Of a DNA stretch of 64,000 nt, positions 27,501 through 36,767 are shown piece after piece (the first letter of the stretch is position 1; the number at the start of each line of letters is the position of its first letter). Location of the stretch: contig NZ_CP046530.1 in assembly GCF_030408375.1 (NCBI RefSeq), forward strand, positions 1,550,001 through 1,614,000, written 5' to 3'. Source of the stretch: Corynebacterium afermentans subsp. lipophilum. Its GTDB lineage: Bacteria > Actinomycetota > Actinomycetes > Mycobacteriales > Mycobacteriaceae. The notes beneath the pieces are model-generated. The model did no database searches. It saw nothing but the letters and a program-made list of their open reading frames with translations, and was not told the origin of the DNA. The position numbers and the translations under genes were made by a program.

Positions 27501-27588
27501 CACTATGCAGCTGCATAGTGGTACTGGGTGCGGACCAACTATTGGCGCCAGCCGAATAGTCCGCAATGCGGAGACCGCAAGCGACCCC
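27501..27588 (+). repeat. Repeat copy R3 (full unit)
   Basis: It begins with the perfect 20-bp palindrome CACTATGCAGCTGCATAGTG (27501-27520), then TACTGGGTGCGGACCAACTA and a second imperfect hairpin around CCGAATAGTCCGC. It lies 46 nt from the 3' end of aroG. It serves as the reference copy for R1, R2 and R4. Confidence 0.85.
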
Positions 27589-27633
27589 GCCGTTTTACGA
27601 ATGGGCAAACGCCACCGCGGGCGACGCCAACAA

Positions 27634-29022
<1,389 letters not shown>

Positions 29023-29102
29023 CTATTCAGTAGTAGCACGAATCCCCTCGCGCTACAACCGTTTTCACCTGCAATTTCCCAATATATGAAGAACGCATCT
29101 CA

Positions 29103-29612
29103 CTATTTGGACACGGAGCCGGAGGCGTCGATAGGCAATGTCTCCATGCACACGCGGAATTTACGCAGGTTGTGGCGCGCATCCACGAGCGCGTCATGGC
29201 TGCCGTCCGGCACCTTGGGCAGCCGCGGGCGCCCCGCCATCTGCCAGTACTGCTTCAGCTCGCGCGTGTAGCGCGGCAGGTCCTTTGGCAAGCCGGCCAT
29301 GTCACCCCAGAGCTGGGCGAACACGACGTGATCGTAAGCGCCGACCCAGGCCCACAGCTCCGGCTTGCCGCGGCCGGCGGTGAGAAACGCGTGGGCCTCG
29401 TCGCGGATCTGCTGCAGCGGCTTCCACGCCGGGTGCGAAGCGCGCGGCAGCTTGTTCAGCACGTTCTCCCGCACCCATTCGTTGGCGTTGGAGGCATTAA
29501 ACTCCGTGCTCACGGCGTAATATTCGCGTCCGTCTTCGGCGACGATGCCGATGGAGACAAGCTCGATGGTGGAGCCGTCCTCGATAAATTCAGTGTCGTA
29601 GAAATACCGCAT
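29103..29612 (-). CDS. Rv2179c-type 3'-5' exoribonuclease (DEDD family)
   Basis: 169 aa RNase T/DEDDh-like nuclease. The N-terminal MRYFYDTEFIEDGSTIELVS supplies the first D-E pair, YDHVVFAQLWGDM the central Asp, and HDALVDARHNLR the C-terminal His and Asp. M. tuberculosis Rv2179c has been described as a small exoribonuclease acting on 3' overhangs (also annotated as polyadenylate-specific). It is adjacent to aroG as in mycobacteria. All four acidic residues and the His appear intact. Confidence 0.9.
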   Translation of the reverse strand: MRYFYDTEFIEDGSTIELVSIGIVAEDGREYYAVSTEFNASNANEWVRENVLNKLPRASHPAWKPLQQIRDEAHAFLTAGRGKPELWAWVGAYDHVVFAQLWGDMAGLPKDLPRYTRELKQYWQMAGRPRLPKVPDGSHDALVDARHNLRKFRVCMETLPIDASGSVSK

Positions 29613-29828
29613 CTACTTGCGCTGCTCCGACCGGATGTCGTCGAGAAGCTCGCGTCTCGACGGCCCCTTCGGCCCGCCGCCGCCGCGGGGCCAGAACATC
29701 ACCGCGGCCACCGCCAATACGGCAAGAGGCCCGGCCAGTTTCGGGTACCAGCCGGCCTCGGAGGCGACCAGGTAGATCGCCACCACAACCGCTACCAGCG
29801 CAAATCGGATAATCAGGGGTTTATTCAC
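29613..29828 (-). CDS. Small conserved membrane protein
   Basis: 71 aa with two hydrophobic stretches (about residues 5-23 and 30-46) followed by a basic tail with RRELLDDIRSEQ. The start overlaps the stop of the upstream acyltransferase gene by 4 nt, and the stop abuts the exoribonuclease start, so the three are probably one operon. No function can be assigned. Confidence 0.7.
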   Translation of the reverse strand: MNKPLIIRFALVAVVVAIYLVASEAGWYPKLAGPLAVLAVAAVMFWPRGGGGPKGPSRRELLDDIRSEQRK

Positions 29829-30553
29829 GGGCGTGCCTCCTCCGGGTATTCCCCCGTCTCGGCCAAGGACTTCTTCACGTCCGAGGCGTAGACATCCACG
29901 TAGTCCTCCCCCACCATGTCCGCGAGGCGGCGCATGCAGTAGTCCGTGAACGGCCGCATGACCTCGCGCGAGTCGGGGTCGAAGCCGTTCTCGGCGGCCC
30001 AGGCGTGCGGGTGGATCTGTTCAGAGACCTTGATGCGCACCCTCACCGGCCGCGGGATTGTGGTGCCGATCGGGTTGGCCTTCCCGGAGCCGATCATGCC
30101 GATAAGCACGATGGGTGCGCCGGTAGCCATGGCCACGCGCGCGATGCCGGTGCGGCCTTTGTACACGCGCCCGTCCGGGGACCTGGTGCCCTCCGGGTAA
30201 ATGCCGAACAGGTCGCCCTTGGACAGCACGCTTTCGGCCGCGTTCTGCAGCGCGTCGCCAGCGTCCTTTGCTCCGCGGTCCACGGGGATTTGGCCCACCG
30301 AAGAGAAGAAGAACTTCTGGATGCGCCCGGACAGGCCCGGCGAGGTGAAGTACTCCTTCTTGGCGGGGAAGGTGATCTGTCGCTTCACCAGAAGCGGCAG
30401 GTAGAACGAATCAAGCACGGCTTGGTGGTTGGACACCAAAATCGCGGCGCCTTCGTCGGGGATGTTTTCCGCGCCCTCGATGGTGGGGCGGTTCCACACG
30501 AGTAGCGGCGGCCCGAGAATAACCTTGAACAGGGAATACCACTTGTTGTTCAT
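29825..30553 (-). CDS. 1-acyl-sn-glycerol-3-phosphate acyltransferase family protein
   Basis: 242 aa PlsC-like acyltransferase acting at the inner membrane face in phospholipid or PIM acylation. The NHxxxxD catalytic motif is SNHQAVLDSF, with the substrate-binding motif FGIYPEGTRSPDG and IVLIGMIGS. The second-position Pro-rich block near the N-terminus (LVWNRPTIEGAENIP) is typical. Neighbours glk and pimB suggest envelope lipid or sugar metabolism, but the acyl acceptor is not determined by sequence. Confidence 0.9.
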   Translation of the reverse strand: MNNKWYSLFKVILGPPLLVWNRPTIEGAENIPDEGAAILVSNHQAVLDSFYLPLLVKRQITFPAKKEYFTSPGLSGRIQKFFFSSVGQIPVDRGAKDAGDALQNAAESVLSKGDLFGIYPEGTRSPDGRVYKGRTGIARVAMATGAPIVLIGMIGSGKANPIGTTIPRPVRVRIKVSEQIHPHAWAAENGFDPDSREVMRPFTDYCMRRLADMVGEDYVDVYASDVKKSLAETGEYPEEARP

Positions 30554-30567
30554 CGTTTACTCGCCTT

Positions 30568-31521
30568 CTACAGCAGTTCACGGGCCAGATCAGCGACCCC
30601 GATCATACCCGCCCGTGACCCCATCTCAGCGCACAGGATCTCCGGTTGCGGGCGGTAGCCAGCGCCGACGATGTTGGCCTCCATGGACGCGCGGGCGTCG
30701 TCGAGGTACAGGTCCGCGTCCTCGCTCACGCCGCCGCCGAGGACGATGTGCGCGGGGTCCAGCACGTCGGCGACGATTGCCAGCCCTCGGCCCAGCCAGG
30801 TGGAGAAGCTGTCCAGGGCGGCCTGCCCCAGGGGGTCGCCGGCGCGGGCTGCGGCCATGATGTCGTGTCCGCTCGCCCGCTTCTCGACGACCGCCCGGTA
30901 TACCGCCGAGTCCCGAAAACTCCCCTTGGTGGCGATTTCAATCGCACAGTCCACCAGCGACGTGCCTGAGGCGTAGCGTTCCAAGCACCCCTGCTTGCCG
31001 CAGGAGCACACTCGTCCGCCGGGCACGACGGTGATGTGGCCGAACTCGGGCGCGGTGCCGAACGCGCCACGGTAGATCTCACCGTGGTGCATCAGTGTCG
31101 CACCGATGCCGGTGCCGACGGCGAGAAACACCCAGGTGTCCAGCTCGCGTCCCGCGCCGTAGCGGTACTCGCCCCAGGCAGCGGAGTTCGCGTCGTGCTC
31201 CAGTCGAACCGGCAGGCCCAGCGCCTGCTCGAGATCGCGGCGCACAGGTTGGTCGTCGCGCCAGGCCAGGTGCGGTGCGAAGCGCACGATCTCGCAGTCC
31301 GGGTCCAAAAATCCCGCCACGGCCACTCCTACCGCCCCGATGTCGTGGGATGCGCGCAGCTCGTCGACCATCTTCACGATCGTGCGGGTAAGCCCCTCCG
31401 TGTCGTGCGGCGTGTGGGTGCCGAGCGAATCGACGATCACCCCGTCAGCGTCCACCACTGCTGCGCGTGCGTTCGTGCCGCCGATGTCGAATCCGACGGT
31501 CATCGGTGAGTGAGCAACCAT
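30568..31521 (-). CDS. glk: ROK family glucokinase
   Basis: 317 aa ROK-fold kinase, probably glucokinase phosphorylating free glucose with ATP or polyphosphate. The N-terminal phosphate loop is TVGFDIGGTNARAAVV. The zinc motif CSCGKQGCLERYASG (CxCGxxGCxE) and the sugar-binding LEHDANSAAWGEYRYG with FGTAPEFGHITVVPGG are intact. There is no ribosome site, but TAGACT ends 8 nt before the ATG at 31521, so a leaderless mRNA starting with MVAHSPM is likely; a second ATG at 31503 would give the canonical MTVGFD start. Confidence 0.9.
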   Translation of the reverse strand: MVAHSPMTVGFDIGGTNARAAVVDADGVIVDSLGTHTPHDTEGLTRTIVKMVDELRASHDIGAVGVAVAGFLDPDCEIVRFAPHLAWRDDQPVRRDLEQALGLPVRLEHDANSAAWGEYRYGAGRELDTWVFLAVGTGIGATLMHHGEIYRGAFGTAPEFGHITVVPGGRVCSCGKQGCLERYASGTSLVDCAIEIATKGSFRDSAVYRAVVEKRASGHDIMAAARAGDPLGQAALDSFSTWLGRGLAIVADVLDPAHIVLGGGVSEDADLYLDDARASMEANIVGAGYRPQPEILCAEMGSRAGMIGVADLARELL

Positions 31522-31529
31522 GGGAACGC

Positions 31530-31535
31530 AGTCTA
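31530..31535 (-). promoter_or_regulatory. Candidate -10 box of leaderless glk
   Basis: TAGACT on the minus strand matches TANANT and ends 8 nt before the ATG at 31521. It overlaps the 3' end of pimB. Confidence 0.5.
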
Positions 31536-32681
31536 GTCCCGCCGCGTTTCAGCGCCGCATAGCGCAGCCAACCGCGCCCCGAGCACCTCCCAGGAGAAGT
31601 GCTCGGCCACATGCGTGCGTCCGGCTCGGCCCATACGTGTGCGCCTTTGGTCGTCGAGAAGCAGCTGCGAAATCGCCCTGGCGACGGCACCGGCGTCGCC
31701 GCCGTCCACCACCACCCCGGTTTCCGCGGTGACTGTCTCGGGCGCGCCGCCGGACTCGCCCGCGACGACGGGCACGCCGCACGCCTGCGCCTCCAGGTAG
31801 ACGATGCCCAAGCCCTCGACGTCGAGACCGCCCAAGCGGGTGCGCGCGGGCATGGCGAACACGTCCGCGGCCGCGACGATGTCGCGCAACCGCTCCCCCG
31901 GCACCGCACCCGTGAATGCGACGCCTTCGCCCGCCATCGCCCGCAACTTCCGCCCGTACGGCCCGGAGCCGACGATGATCAACCGGGCGCTTTTTGCTTG
32001 TCGACGAACCTCCGGCCACGCCCGAATCAGCACATCTTGCCCTTTCCTGGCCACCAGCCGCGAGGAGCAGACCACCAACGGGGCGTCGCCGACGCCGAGA
32101 CTCTGGCGAGTGGCTGCGCGCTGGGACACGCTGGCGGGGCGGAAGAACTCGGTGTCGACGCCGGAAGGCAACGCCACAAACCGGGGCCTTGCGCCGAATG
32201 CCGTCAGCCGCCGGCGGGTGTAGTCGGAGATGTAGGTGACCGTGTCGGCGCTGCGGCCGATGGTGCTCAAGACCCGGCGGGCGACGGGCAGCATGCCCCA
32301 GCCAACTTCGTGTCCGTGGGTAGTGGCGATGACGTTGGTGGCTCCCGCGCGTTTCGCGGCAGCGCCCATCAGCGCCAGCGGTGCTGCGGCGCCGAACCAC
32401 ACCGTGCCAATGCCATGCACGCGGATCAGGCGCTGCATCTCCCGCGCCGTGGCCGGGGTGGGAAGCATGACGCGGCGCGGCCAGCGCACGACCGTGTAGG
32501 GCACGGAGGCATCCCACTGGTGTGCAGCGTCGGCGTCCTGCGTGGAGGCGAACACCACGAGGTTTTCCGGGCCTACACGTTTTGCAAGTTCTGCGGCGAA
32601 GTCCCGCAGATACGACTGAATCCCGCCCACGGTGGGCGGGAAGTCGTTGGTGACCAGCAGCGTCCTAATAGCGGACTGCAC
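31533..32681 (-). CDS. pimB: GDP-mannose-dependent phosphatidylinositol monomannoside mannosyltransferase PimB'
   Basis: 382 aa GT4 retaining glycosyltransferase (GT-B fold) adding the second mannose to PIM1, an early step of PIM, LM and LAM synthesis. LLVTNDFPPTVGGIQSYLRD is the family N-terminus. THGHEVGW, GSGPYGRKLR, and the EGLGIVYLEAQACGVPVVAG nucleotide-sugar motif (E-x7-E) are present. Synteny (pimB, two NlpC/P60 genes, qcrB) is the same as recalled for C. glutamicum. The start overlaps the upstream NlpC/P60 gene by 17 nt. It works in the same glycolipid pathway as MptA encoded 8 kb away. Confidence 0.92.
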   Translation of the reverse strand: MQSAIRTLLVTNDFPPTVGGIQSYLRDFAAELAKRVGPENLVVFASTQDADAAHQWDASVPYTVVRWPRRVMLPTPATAREMQRLIRVHGIGTVWFGAAAPLALMGAAAKRAGATNVIATTHGHEVGWGMLPVARRVLSTIGRSADTVTYISDYTRRRLTAFGARPRFVALPSGVDTEFFRPASVSQRAATRQSLGVGDAPLVVCSSRLVARKGQDVLIRAWPEVRRQAKSARLIIVGSGPYGRKLRAMAGEGVAFTGAVPGERLRDIVAAADVFAMPARTRLGGLDVEGLGIVYLEAQACGVPVVAGESGGAPETVTAETGVVVDGGDAGAVARAISQLLLDDQRRTRMGRAGRTHVAEHFSWEVLGARLAALCGAETRRD

Positions 32682-33687
32682 CTTGGACCGGCATGGAGTT
32701 CAGCGGCACCACCTGGATCGGGATGCCGTAGTCCGAAGAATGGACCACCATGCCGTCGCCGATGTACATGCCGACGTGCGTCACACCCGGGTAGTAGCCG
32801 ATGATGTCGCCGGGCTGCAGGGCGTCCATGGACACCGGGGTACCGCCTGCGAGCTGCGCCTGAGAGGTGCGCGGAATGCCAATGCCGTTCTGGGCGTAGG
32901 CCCACACCATCAGACCCGAGCAGTCGAACGCGTCCGGACCGGCAGAGCCCCAGCCGTACGGCTTACCCAACTGCGCCATGGCAGCGGCGACGATGCCGGA
33001 GTCCACGCCCGGAAGGGACGCGGAGTCCACCGGGTTGTCCTTGTTCACCCAACGCTGGCGATCCGCCTCGTTCAGGCTGTCCACGCGGCGTTCGATGTCG
33101 GCGACGCGCAGATCGAGCTCCTCACGCTCCCCCTCGAGCTTCTTGCGCTTGCCGTCCAGCTCGTTGCGGGCGTGCTGCGCCTCCGCCACCGCAATGCTGG
33201 CCACACTTGCGCGCTCGCCGGCAGCGCGGTTGGCGTCCTCCAGCTCCGTCAGCGCACGCTGCGAGTTACGCCCCAGAGCAGCCAGGTACGCCGAGCGGTC
33301 GATCGCCTCCTGCGGATTGCCGGAATCCAGGGTGGTCAAAATCGCGTCGGACTTCGGGATGCGGTAGCGGGACTGCGCGATGTCGCCGACATTCTTGCGC
33401 TGCGCATTGGAGACGCCGCGGAGCGATTCCAGCTGCGACTTGGCCTCAGACGCGCGGGCGTTCGCCGACCGCAGCTTCGCCTCGGACTGGGCGATCTCGT
33501 CTTCCAGCTCCTTGATCTCCTCCGCCTTCGCCGTGGCGTCGTGGGAGACGGACTCCATTTCCTCGATCAACGCGTCAACGTCGTCCGCGTGCGCAACGGG
33601 AGACACCGTTGTGGCGATGACGCCACCAGCGACGGCGGCCGCGAATGCCGCGCGGGGGCGGTTGGAGTGCAGCGAGTGTTTACCCAC
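32665..33687 (-). CDS. Secreted NlpC/P60 peptidoglycan hydrolase with N-terminal coiled coil
   Basis: 340 aa D,L-endopeptidase of the RipC/RipA type. A signal peptide (about residues 1-34, with AFAAAVAGGVIATTVSPVAHA) is followed by a long coiled coil (about 40-215, EEIKELEDEIAQSEAKL and similar). The NlpC/P60 domain has catalytic Cys in AFDCSGLMVWAY, His in GVTHVGMYIG and the terminal polar residue near VVHSSDYG. Such coiled-coil hydrolases are typically activated by FtsEX. The GTG at 33687 is chosen because GAGG lies 8 nt upstream; longer frames lack a ribosome site. Confidence 0.92.
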   Translation of the reverse strand: MGKHSLHSNRPRAAFAAAVAGGVIATTVSPVAHADDVDALIEEMESVSHDATAKAEEIKELEDEIAQSEAKLRSANARASEAKSQLESLRGVSNAQRKNVGDIAQSRYRIPKSDAILTTLDSGNPQEAIDRSAYLAALGRNSQRALTELEDANRAAGERASVASIAVAEAQHARNELDGKRKKLEGEREELDLRVADIERRVDSLNEADRQRWVNKDNPVDSASLPGVDSGIVAAAMAQLGKPYGWGSAGPDAFDCSGLMVWAYAQNGIGIPRTSQAQLAGGTPVSMDALQPGDIIGYYPGVTHVGMYIGDGMVVHSSDYGIPIQVVPLNSMPVQGAVRY

Positions 33688-33724
33688 GTTGGACACCTCT
33701 TCAGATTTCGGCGAGAACGTACAA

Positions 33725-33730
33725 ACTATA
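33725..33730 (-). promoter_or_regulatory. Promoter -10 of the NlpC/P60 gene
   Basis: TATAGT on the minus strand closely matches the consensus -10 and gives a leader of about 30 nt before the GTG at 33687. It lies between that gene and the terminator of its upstream neighbour. Confidence 0.6.
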
Positions 33731-33804
33731 GCTGTTCCAGAGGCCGCGGCCAAGCAAAATGCTCAACGTGTGACTTGAGTGATTACTGAGTTAAAAGAGA
33801 AAAA

Positions 33805-33833
33805 TGCCCCGCCCGCACGATGCGGAACGGGGC
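33805..33833 (-). terminator. Intrinsic terminator between the two NlpC/P60 genes
   Basis: TGCCCCG ... CGGGGCA with an inner CCGCA/TGCGG stem is followed on the minus strand by TTTTTC. It follows the stop codon of the riboswitch-controlled gene by 13 nt. Confidence 0.85.
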
Positions 33834-33846
33834 AAAAAGTCTGCTG

Positions 33847-34611
33847 TTAGAAACGGACCACGGAGTGGATCGGCATCATGTGCAGATCACGGTAGCCGAC
33901 AGGGATACCGGAGTTCAGCGCGTCGATGATCTGGCCGTTGCCGGCGTAGATAGCGACGTGGGACGCGCCACCGTAGTAGGCAACGATGTCACCCGGCTGA
34001 ATATCGCTCAAAGCGACCTGCTGGCCGGCGGAAGCCTGAGCCTGGGAGGTACGCGGGATGGACTTGCCAGCCTGAGCGTAAACCCAGGAGGTGAAGCCGG
34101 AGCAGTCGAAGGCGTTCGGGCCGGAAGCGCCGTAGACGTACGGGGAGCCGATCTTGGACTGCGCGATGGAAACGATGCGCTCGCCAATCGACGGCTGCGG
34201 AGCCGGTGCCGGAGCGGCAACCGGTGCGGAGTAGGTCTGCTTGACCGGAGCCGGAGCTGCCGGGCGGACCTGCTGCTCAACGTTTGCAAGGAACTGGCTG
34301 AATCCCGGAACGTTAGCGACTCCCGGCATTGCCTTCACGGAAGCGATTGCGTTCTGGACGTTGCCGCTTGCAGGTGCGCCTGCGAGCGACGGGATCCAGG
34401 CGTCGATGCCCGGAATGGAAGCGATACCCGGGACATTTTCAATGCCCGGAACCTGGACGGAAACCGGAGTGTTGGGAACACGGACCTCTGCTGCGGAGGC
34501 TGCGGCCGGCGCGACCAGTGCAGCGCCTGCTGCGACGGCTGCGGTAGCCGCTGCTGCGCGTGCTGCGGTGTTGTTCTGGCGACGGTGCTTTGCCACGATA
34601 GTTTTCTCCAT
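33847..34611 (-). CDS. Secreted NlpC/P60 peptidoglycan hydrolase (riboswitch-controlled)
   Basis: 254 aa exported cell-wall endopeptidase. A basic start (VAKHRRQNNTAARAA) and Ala-rich signal peptide are followed by a Pro-rich region with PGI repeats (VPGIENVPGIASIPGIDAW), a Pro- and Ala-rich spacer and a C-terminal NlpC/P60 domain. Catalytic Cys is in AFDCSGFTSWVYAQ and His in GASHVAIYAG. ATG at 34611 or an inner GTG (VAKHRR) may be used. A c-di-AMP riboswitch precedes it, a typical arrangement for actinobacterial wall hydrolases. Confidence 0.92.
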   Translation of the reverse strand: MEKTIVAKHRRQNNTAARAAAATAAVAAGAALVAPAAASAAEVRVPNTPVSVQVPGIENVPGIASIPGIDAWIPSLAGAPASGNVQNAIASVKAMPGVANVPGFSQFLANVEQQVRPAAPAPVKQTYSAPVAAPAPAPQPSIGERIVSIAQSKIGSPYVYGASGPNAFDCSGFTSWVYAQAGKSIPRTSQAQASAGQQVALSDIQPGDIVAYYGGASHVAIYAGNGQIIDALNSGIPVGYRDLHMMPIHSVVRF

Positions 34612-34620
34612 ATCTTCTCT

Positions 34621-34790
34621 TCGCCAACCGGGTTAGCTGTCGGGCGGGGTGCTGAGAAATGGCCCTGCGCCCCAAGGGAGCATCTGACTTCCCTTTGGTT
34701 CCCCGGTCCCCGTGGCGCGCGTTCCGCGGGTGCGGACCGCCGCTTCGGGTTACGGCTCATATGTTGTTTTCGGTACATGCTGCCAACGGC
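34621..34790 (-). promoter_or_regulatory. c-di-AMP riboswitch (ydaO-yuaA type)
   Basis: On the minus strand the leader contains ACCGGGGAACCAA, later GCACCCCGCCCGACAGCTAA and CCCGGTTGGCGAAGAGAAG, ending just before the start codon. GGGGAACC and CCGACAGCTAACC are the most conserved blocks of the ydaO-yuaA riboswitch. In Actinobacteria these switches sit before NlpC/P60 and Rpf-type wall hydrolase genes and turn expression off when c-di-AMP is high. The 5' boundary is approximate. Confidence 0.85.
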
Positions 34791-35031
34791 TGTTGTCGCA
34801 ATGTCTCGAACAGGTTACGAAACGGCAACAACGGTGTCCACCCGCCACGCCGTTACAGTTCCGTTACCAAGAAAAAATGCGTGTGACGTGTCCGCATCTT
34901 AGCTTCGTTCACCTGACACCCAGGCAGCCAGAAATACCCTATTTACCCCAGTTACGCTGCATGTTTAACCCACCACGATGCCGGCCATACGAGTGCGCAA
35001 AACTTGCACGCAGACACAACCTGAAAATCTC

Positions 35032-35047
35032 TGTGGTCTTTGTCACA
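35032..35047. promoter_or_regulatory. Candidate GlxR (cAMP-CRP type) binding site
   Basis: TGTGGTCTTTGTCACA differs from the GlxR consensus TGTGA-N6-TCACA at one position. It lies in the gap 34612-35135 upstream of the riboswitch leader of the NlpC/P60 gene and beyond the qcrB terminator. A TAAGAT box on the minus strand near 34895-34900 could be the promoter. Nothing else was recognised in this gap. Confidence 0.55.
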
Positions 35048-35079
35048 TGGCCTTGTTTACGGGTTTGTAACCAAGAAAA

Positions 35080-35109
35080 AGCCCCTTTCCCGGAGCCGGG
35101 AAAGGGGCT
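35080..35109 (-). terminator. Intrinsic terminator of the ctaE-qcrCAB operon
   Basis: AGCCCCTTTCCCGG pairs perfectly with CCGGGAAAGGGGCT around a 2-nt centre, and the minus strand continues with TTTTTC. It lies 27 nt after the qcrB stop. Confidence 0.9.
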
Positions 35110-35135
35110 AAATCGCGACCGCTAATGCGTTACAG

Positions 35136-36767
35136 CTACTCCGCGCTCTCGTTGGTGGCGTCGCGGTCGGAACGGTCCTTCGTGGCCTCGAGGGCGCGCA
35201 GCGTCTCGACGGCCTCGTGGTGGTTCTGCTCCTCTGCGTCGCGCACACGCTCGGTGACGCCGAGCTCTGCCGGGGAGAACTTGCCGATGGTGTCGGAGTC
35301 TGCAAAACCGAGCTGGTTCATCTGCTTCGGCACGCGGGCACCGGCGTACTCCAGCGGCACCGGGTGGCCGTGCTCGTCCACCGGACCCAGCGGCTGGTGG
35401 ATCTCCACGAACGCACCGTTAGGCAGGCGCTTGATCACGCCGGTCTCGATGCCGTGCTCCAGAACCTCACGGTCCGAGCGCTGCAGACCGATGCACAGGC
35501 GGTAGGTGATGAAGAAGGCCAGCGGCGGCAGAACGATCAGGCCGATGCGGCCGACCCAGGTCATCGCGTTGAGCGAGATCTGGAAGAAGTGCGCCACGTG
35601 GTCGTTACCACCGGAGATGGTCAGCAGCAGGAAGAAGGTCAGGCCCATGACACCGACACCGGTGCGTACAGGAACGTCACGCGGACGCTGCAGCAGGTTG
35701 TGGTGGGCGGTGTCGCCGGTGACCTTCTGCTCGATGAACGGGTAGGTGATCAGCAGGACAACCATCAGGCCGCAGAGCAGGGCCACCCAGAACGCGCCCG
35801 GGATGGTGTAGTTGCCTAAGTAGAGCTCCCACGCCGGCATGACACGGGCAGCGCCGTCAGTCCACAGCATGTAGATATCCGGCTGGGAACCAGCGGAGAC
35901 CTGGGACGGGTTATAGGGGCCCAAGTTCCAGATTGCGTTGATGGAGGTCAGACCAGCCATAGCGGCCAGGACCGCGAACACGACCATCATGTAACCGATT
36001 GCCTCGGTGGCGAACACCGGCATGATGCGCACGCCGACAACGTTGTTCTCGGTGCGGCCCGGACCCGGGAACTGGGTGTGCTTCTGGAACCAGACAAGTG
36101 CGAGGTGAGCCGCAACCAGGGCGAGAATGATGCCCGGCAGGATCAGCACGTGGAGGATGTAGAAGCGGTCCAGCATCAGGTCCGACGGGAAGTCGCCGCC
36201 GAAGATCGCCCAGTGAATCCAGGTGCCGATGATCGGCAGGCCAAGGATGATTGCGGACATGATTCGCAGGCCGACGCCGGAGAGCAGGTCGTCCGGCAGG
36301 GAGTAGCCCATGAAGCCCTCGATCATGCCCAGCAGCACGAGGGTGACACCGATGAGCCAGTTGGCCTCACGCGGGCGACGGAAGGCGCCGGTGAAGAACA
36401 CGCGCATCATGTGGGCGAACATCGCCATCATGAACATCAGTGCGGCCCAGTGGTGCATCTGGCGGACAAACAGACCGCCGCGCACGTCGAAGGAAATATC
36501 CAGCGCGGTTGCGTACGCGCGGGACATCTCGACGCCATTGAGCGGCAGGTACGCACCGTCGTAGATGACCTTGGTGATGGACGGGTCAAAGAACAGTGCC
36601 AGGTAGATACCGGTCAGCAGCAGGATGATGAAGCTGTACAGCGCCATCTCGCCGAGCATGAAGGACCAGTGGGTCGGGAAGACCTTGTTCAGCTGCGGGC
36701 GCAGGACGCCCGAGATTGTGTAGCGCGAATCAACGTTGTCCGCGGCTTGCTCAAGTTTAGTGCTCAT
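35136..36767 (-). CDS. qcrB: Cytochrome bc1 complex cytochrome b subunit
   Basis: 543 aa membrane subunit of menaquinol:cytochrome c reductase carrying hemes bL and bH. Heme-ligand and Qo-site regions can be seen: [41 protein letters not shown], and the Qo loop with PEWE-like character (YTIPGAFW). The actinobacterial C-terminal extension (about 100 residues, hydrophilic, Glu-rich) is present. It is the last gene of ctaE-qcrC-qcrA-qcrB; the start overlaps the qcrA stop (TAATG). The complex forms a supercomplex with cytochrome aa3. Confidence 0.97.
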   Translation of the reverse strand: MSTKLEQAADNVDSRYTISGVLRPQLNKVFPTHWSFMLGEMALYSFIILLLTGIYLALFFDPSITKVIYDGAYLPLNGVEMSRAYATALDISFDVRGGLFVRQMHHWAALMFMMAMFAHMMRVFFTGAFRRPREANWLIGVTLVLLGMIEGFMGYSLPDDLLSGVGLRIMSAIILGLPIIGTWIHWAIFGGDFPSDLMLDRFYILHVLILPGIILALVAAHLALVWFQKHTQFPGPGRTENNVVGVRIMPVFATEAIGYMMVVFAVLAAMAGLTSINAIWNLGPYNPSQVSAGSQPDIYMLWTDGAARVMPAWELYLGNYTIPGAFWVALLCGLMVVLLITYPFIEQKVTGDTAHHNLLQRPRDVPVRTGVGVMGLTFFLLLTISGGNDHVAHFFQISLNAMTWVGRIGLIVLPPLAFFITYRLCIGLQRSDREVLEHGIETGVIKRLPNGAFVEIHQPLGPVDEHGHPVPLEYAGARVPKQMNQLGFADSDTIGKFSPAELGVTERVRDAEEQNHHEAVETLRALEATKDRSDRDATNESAE

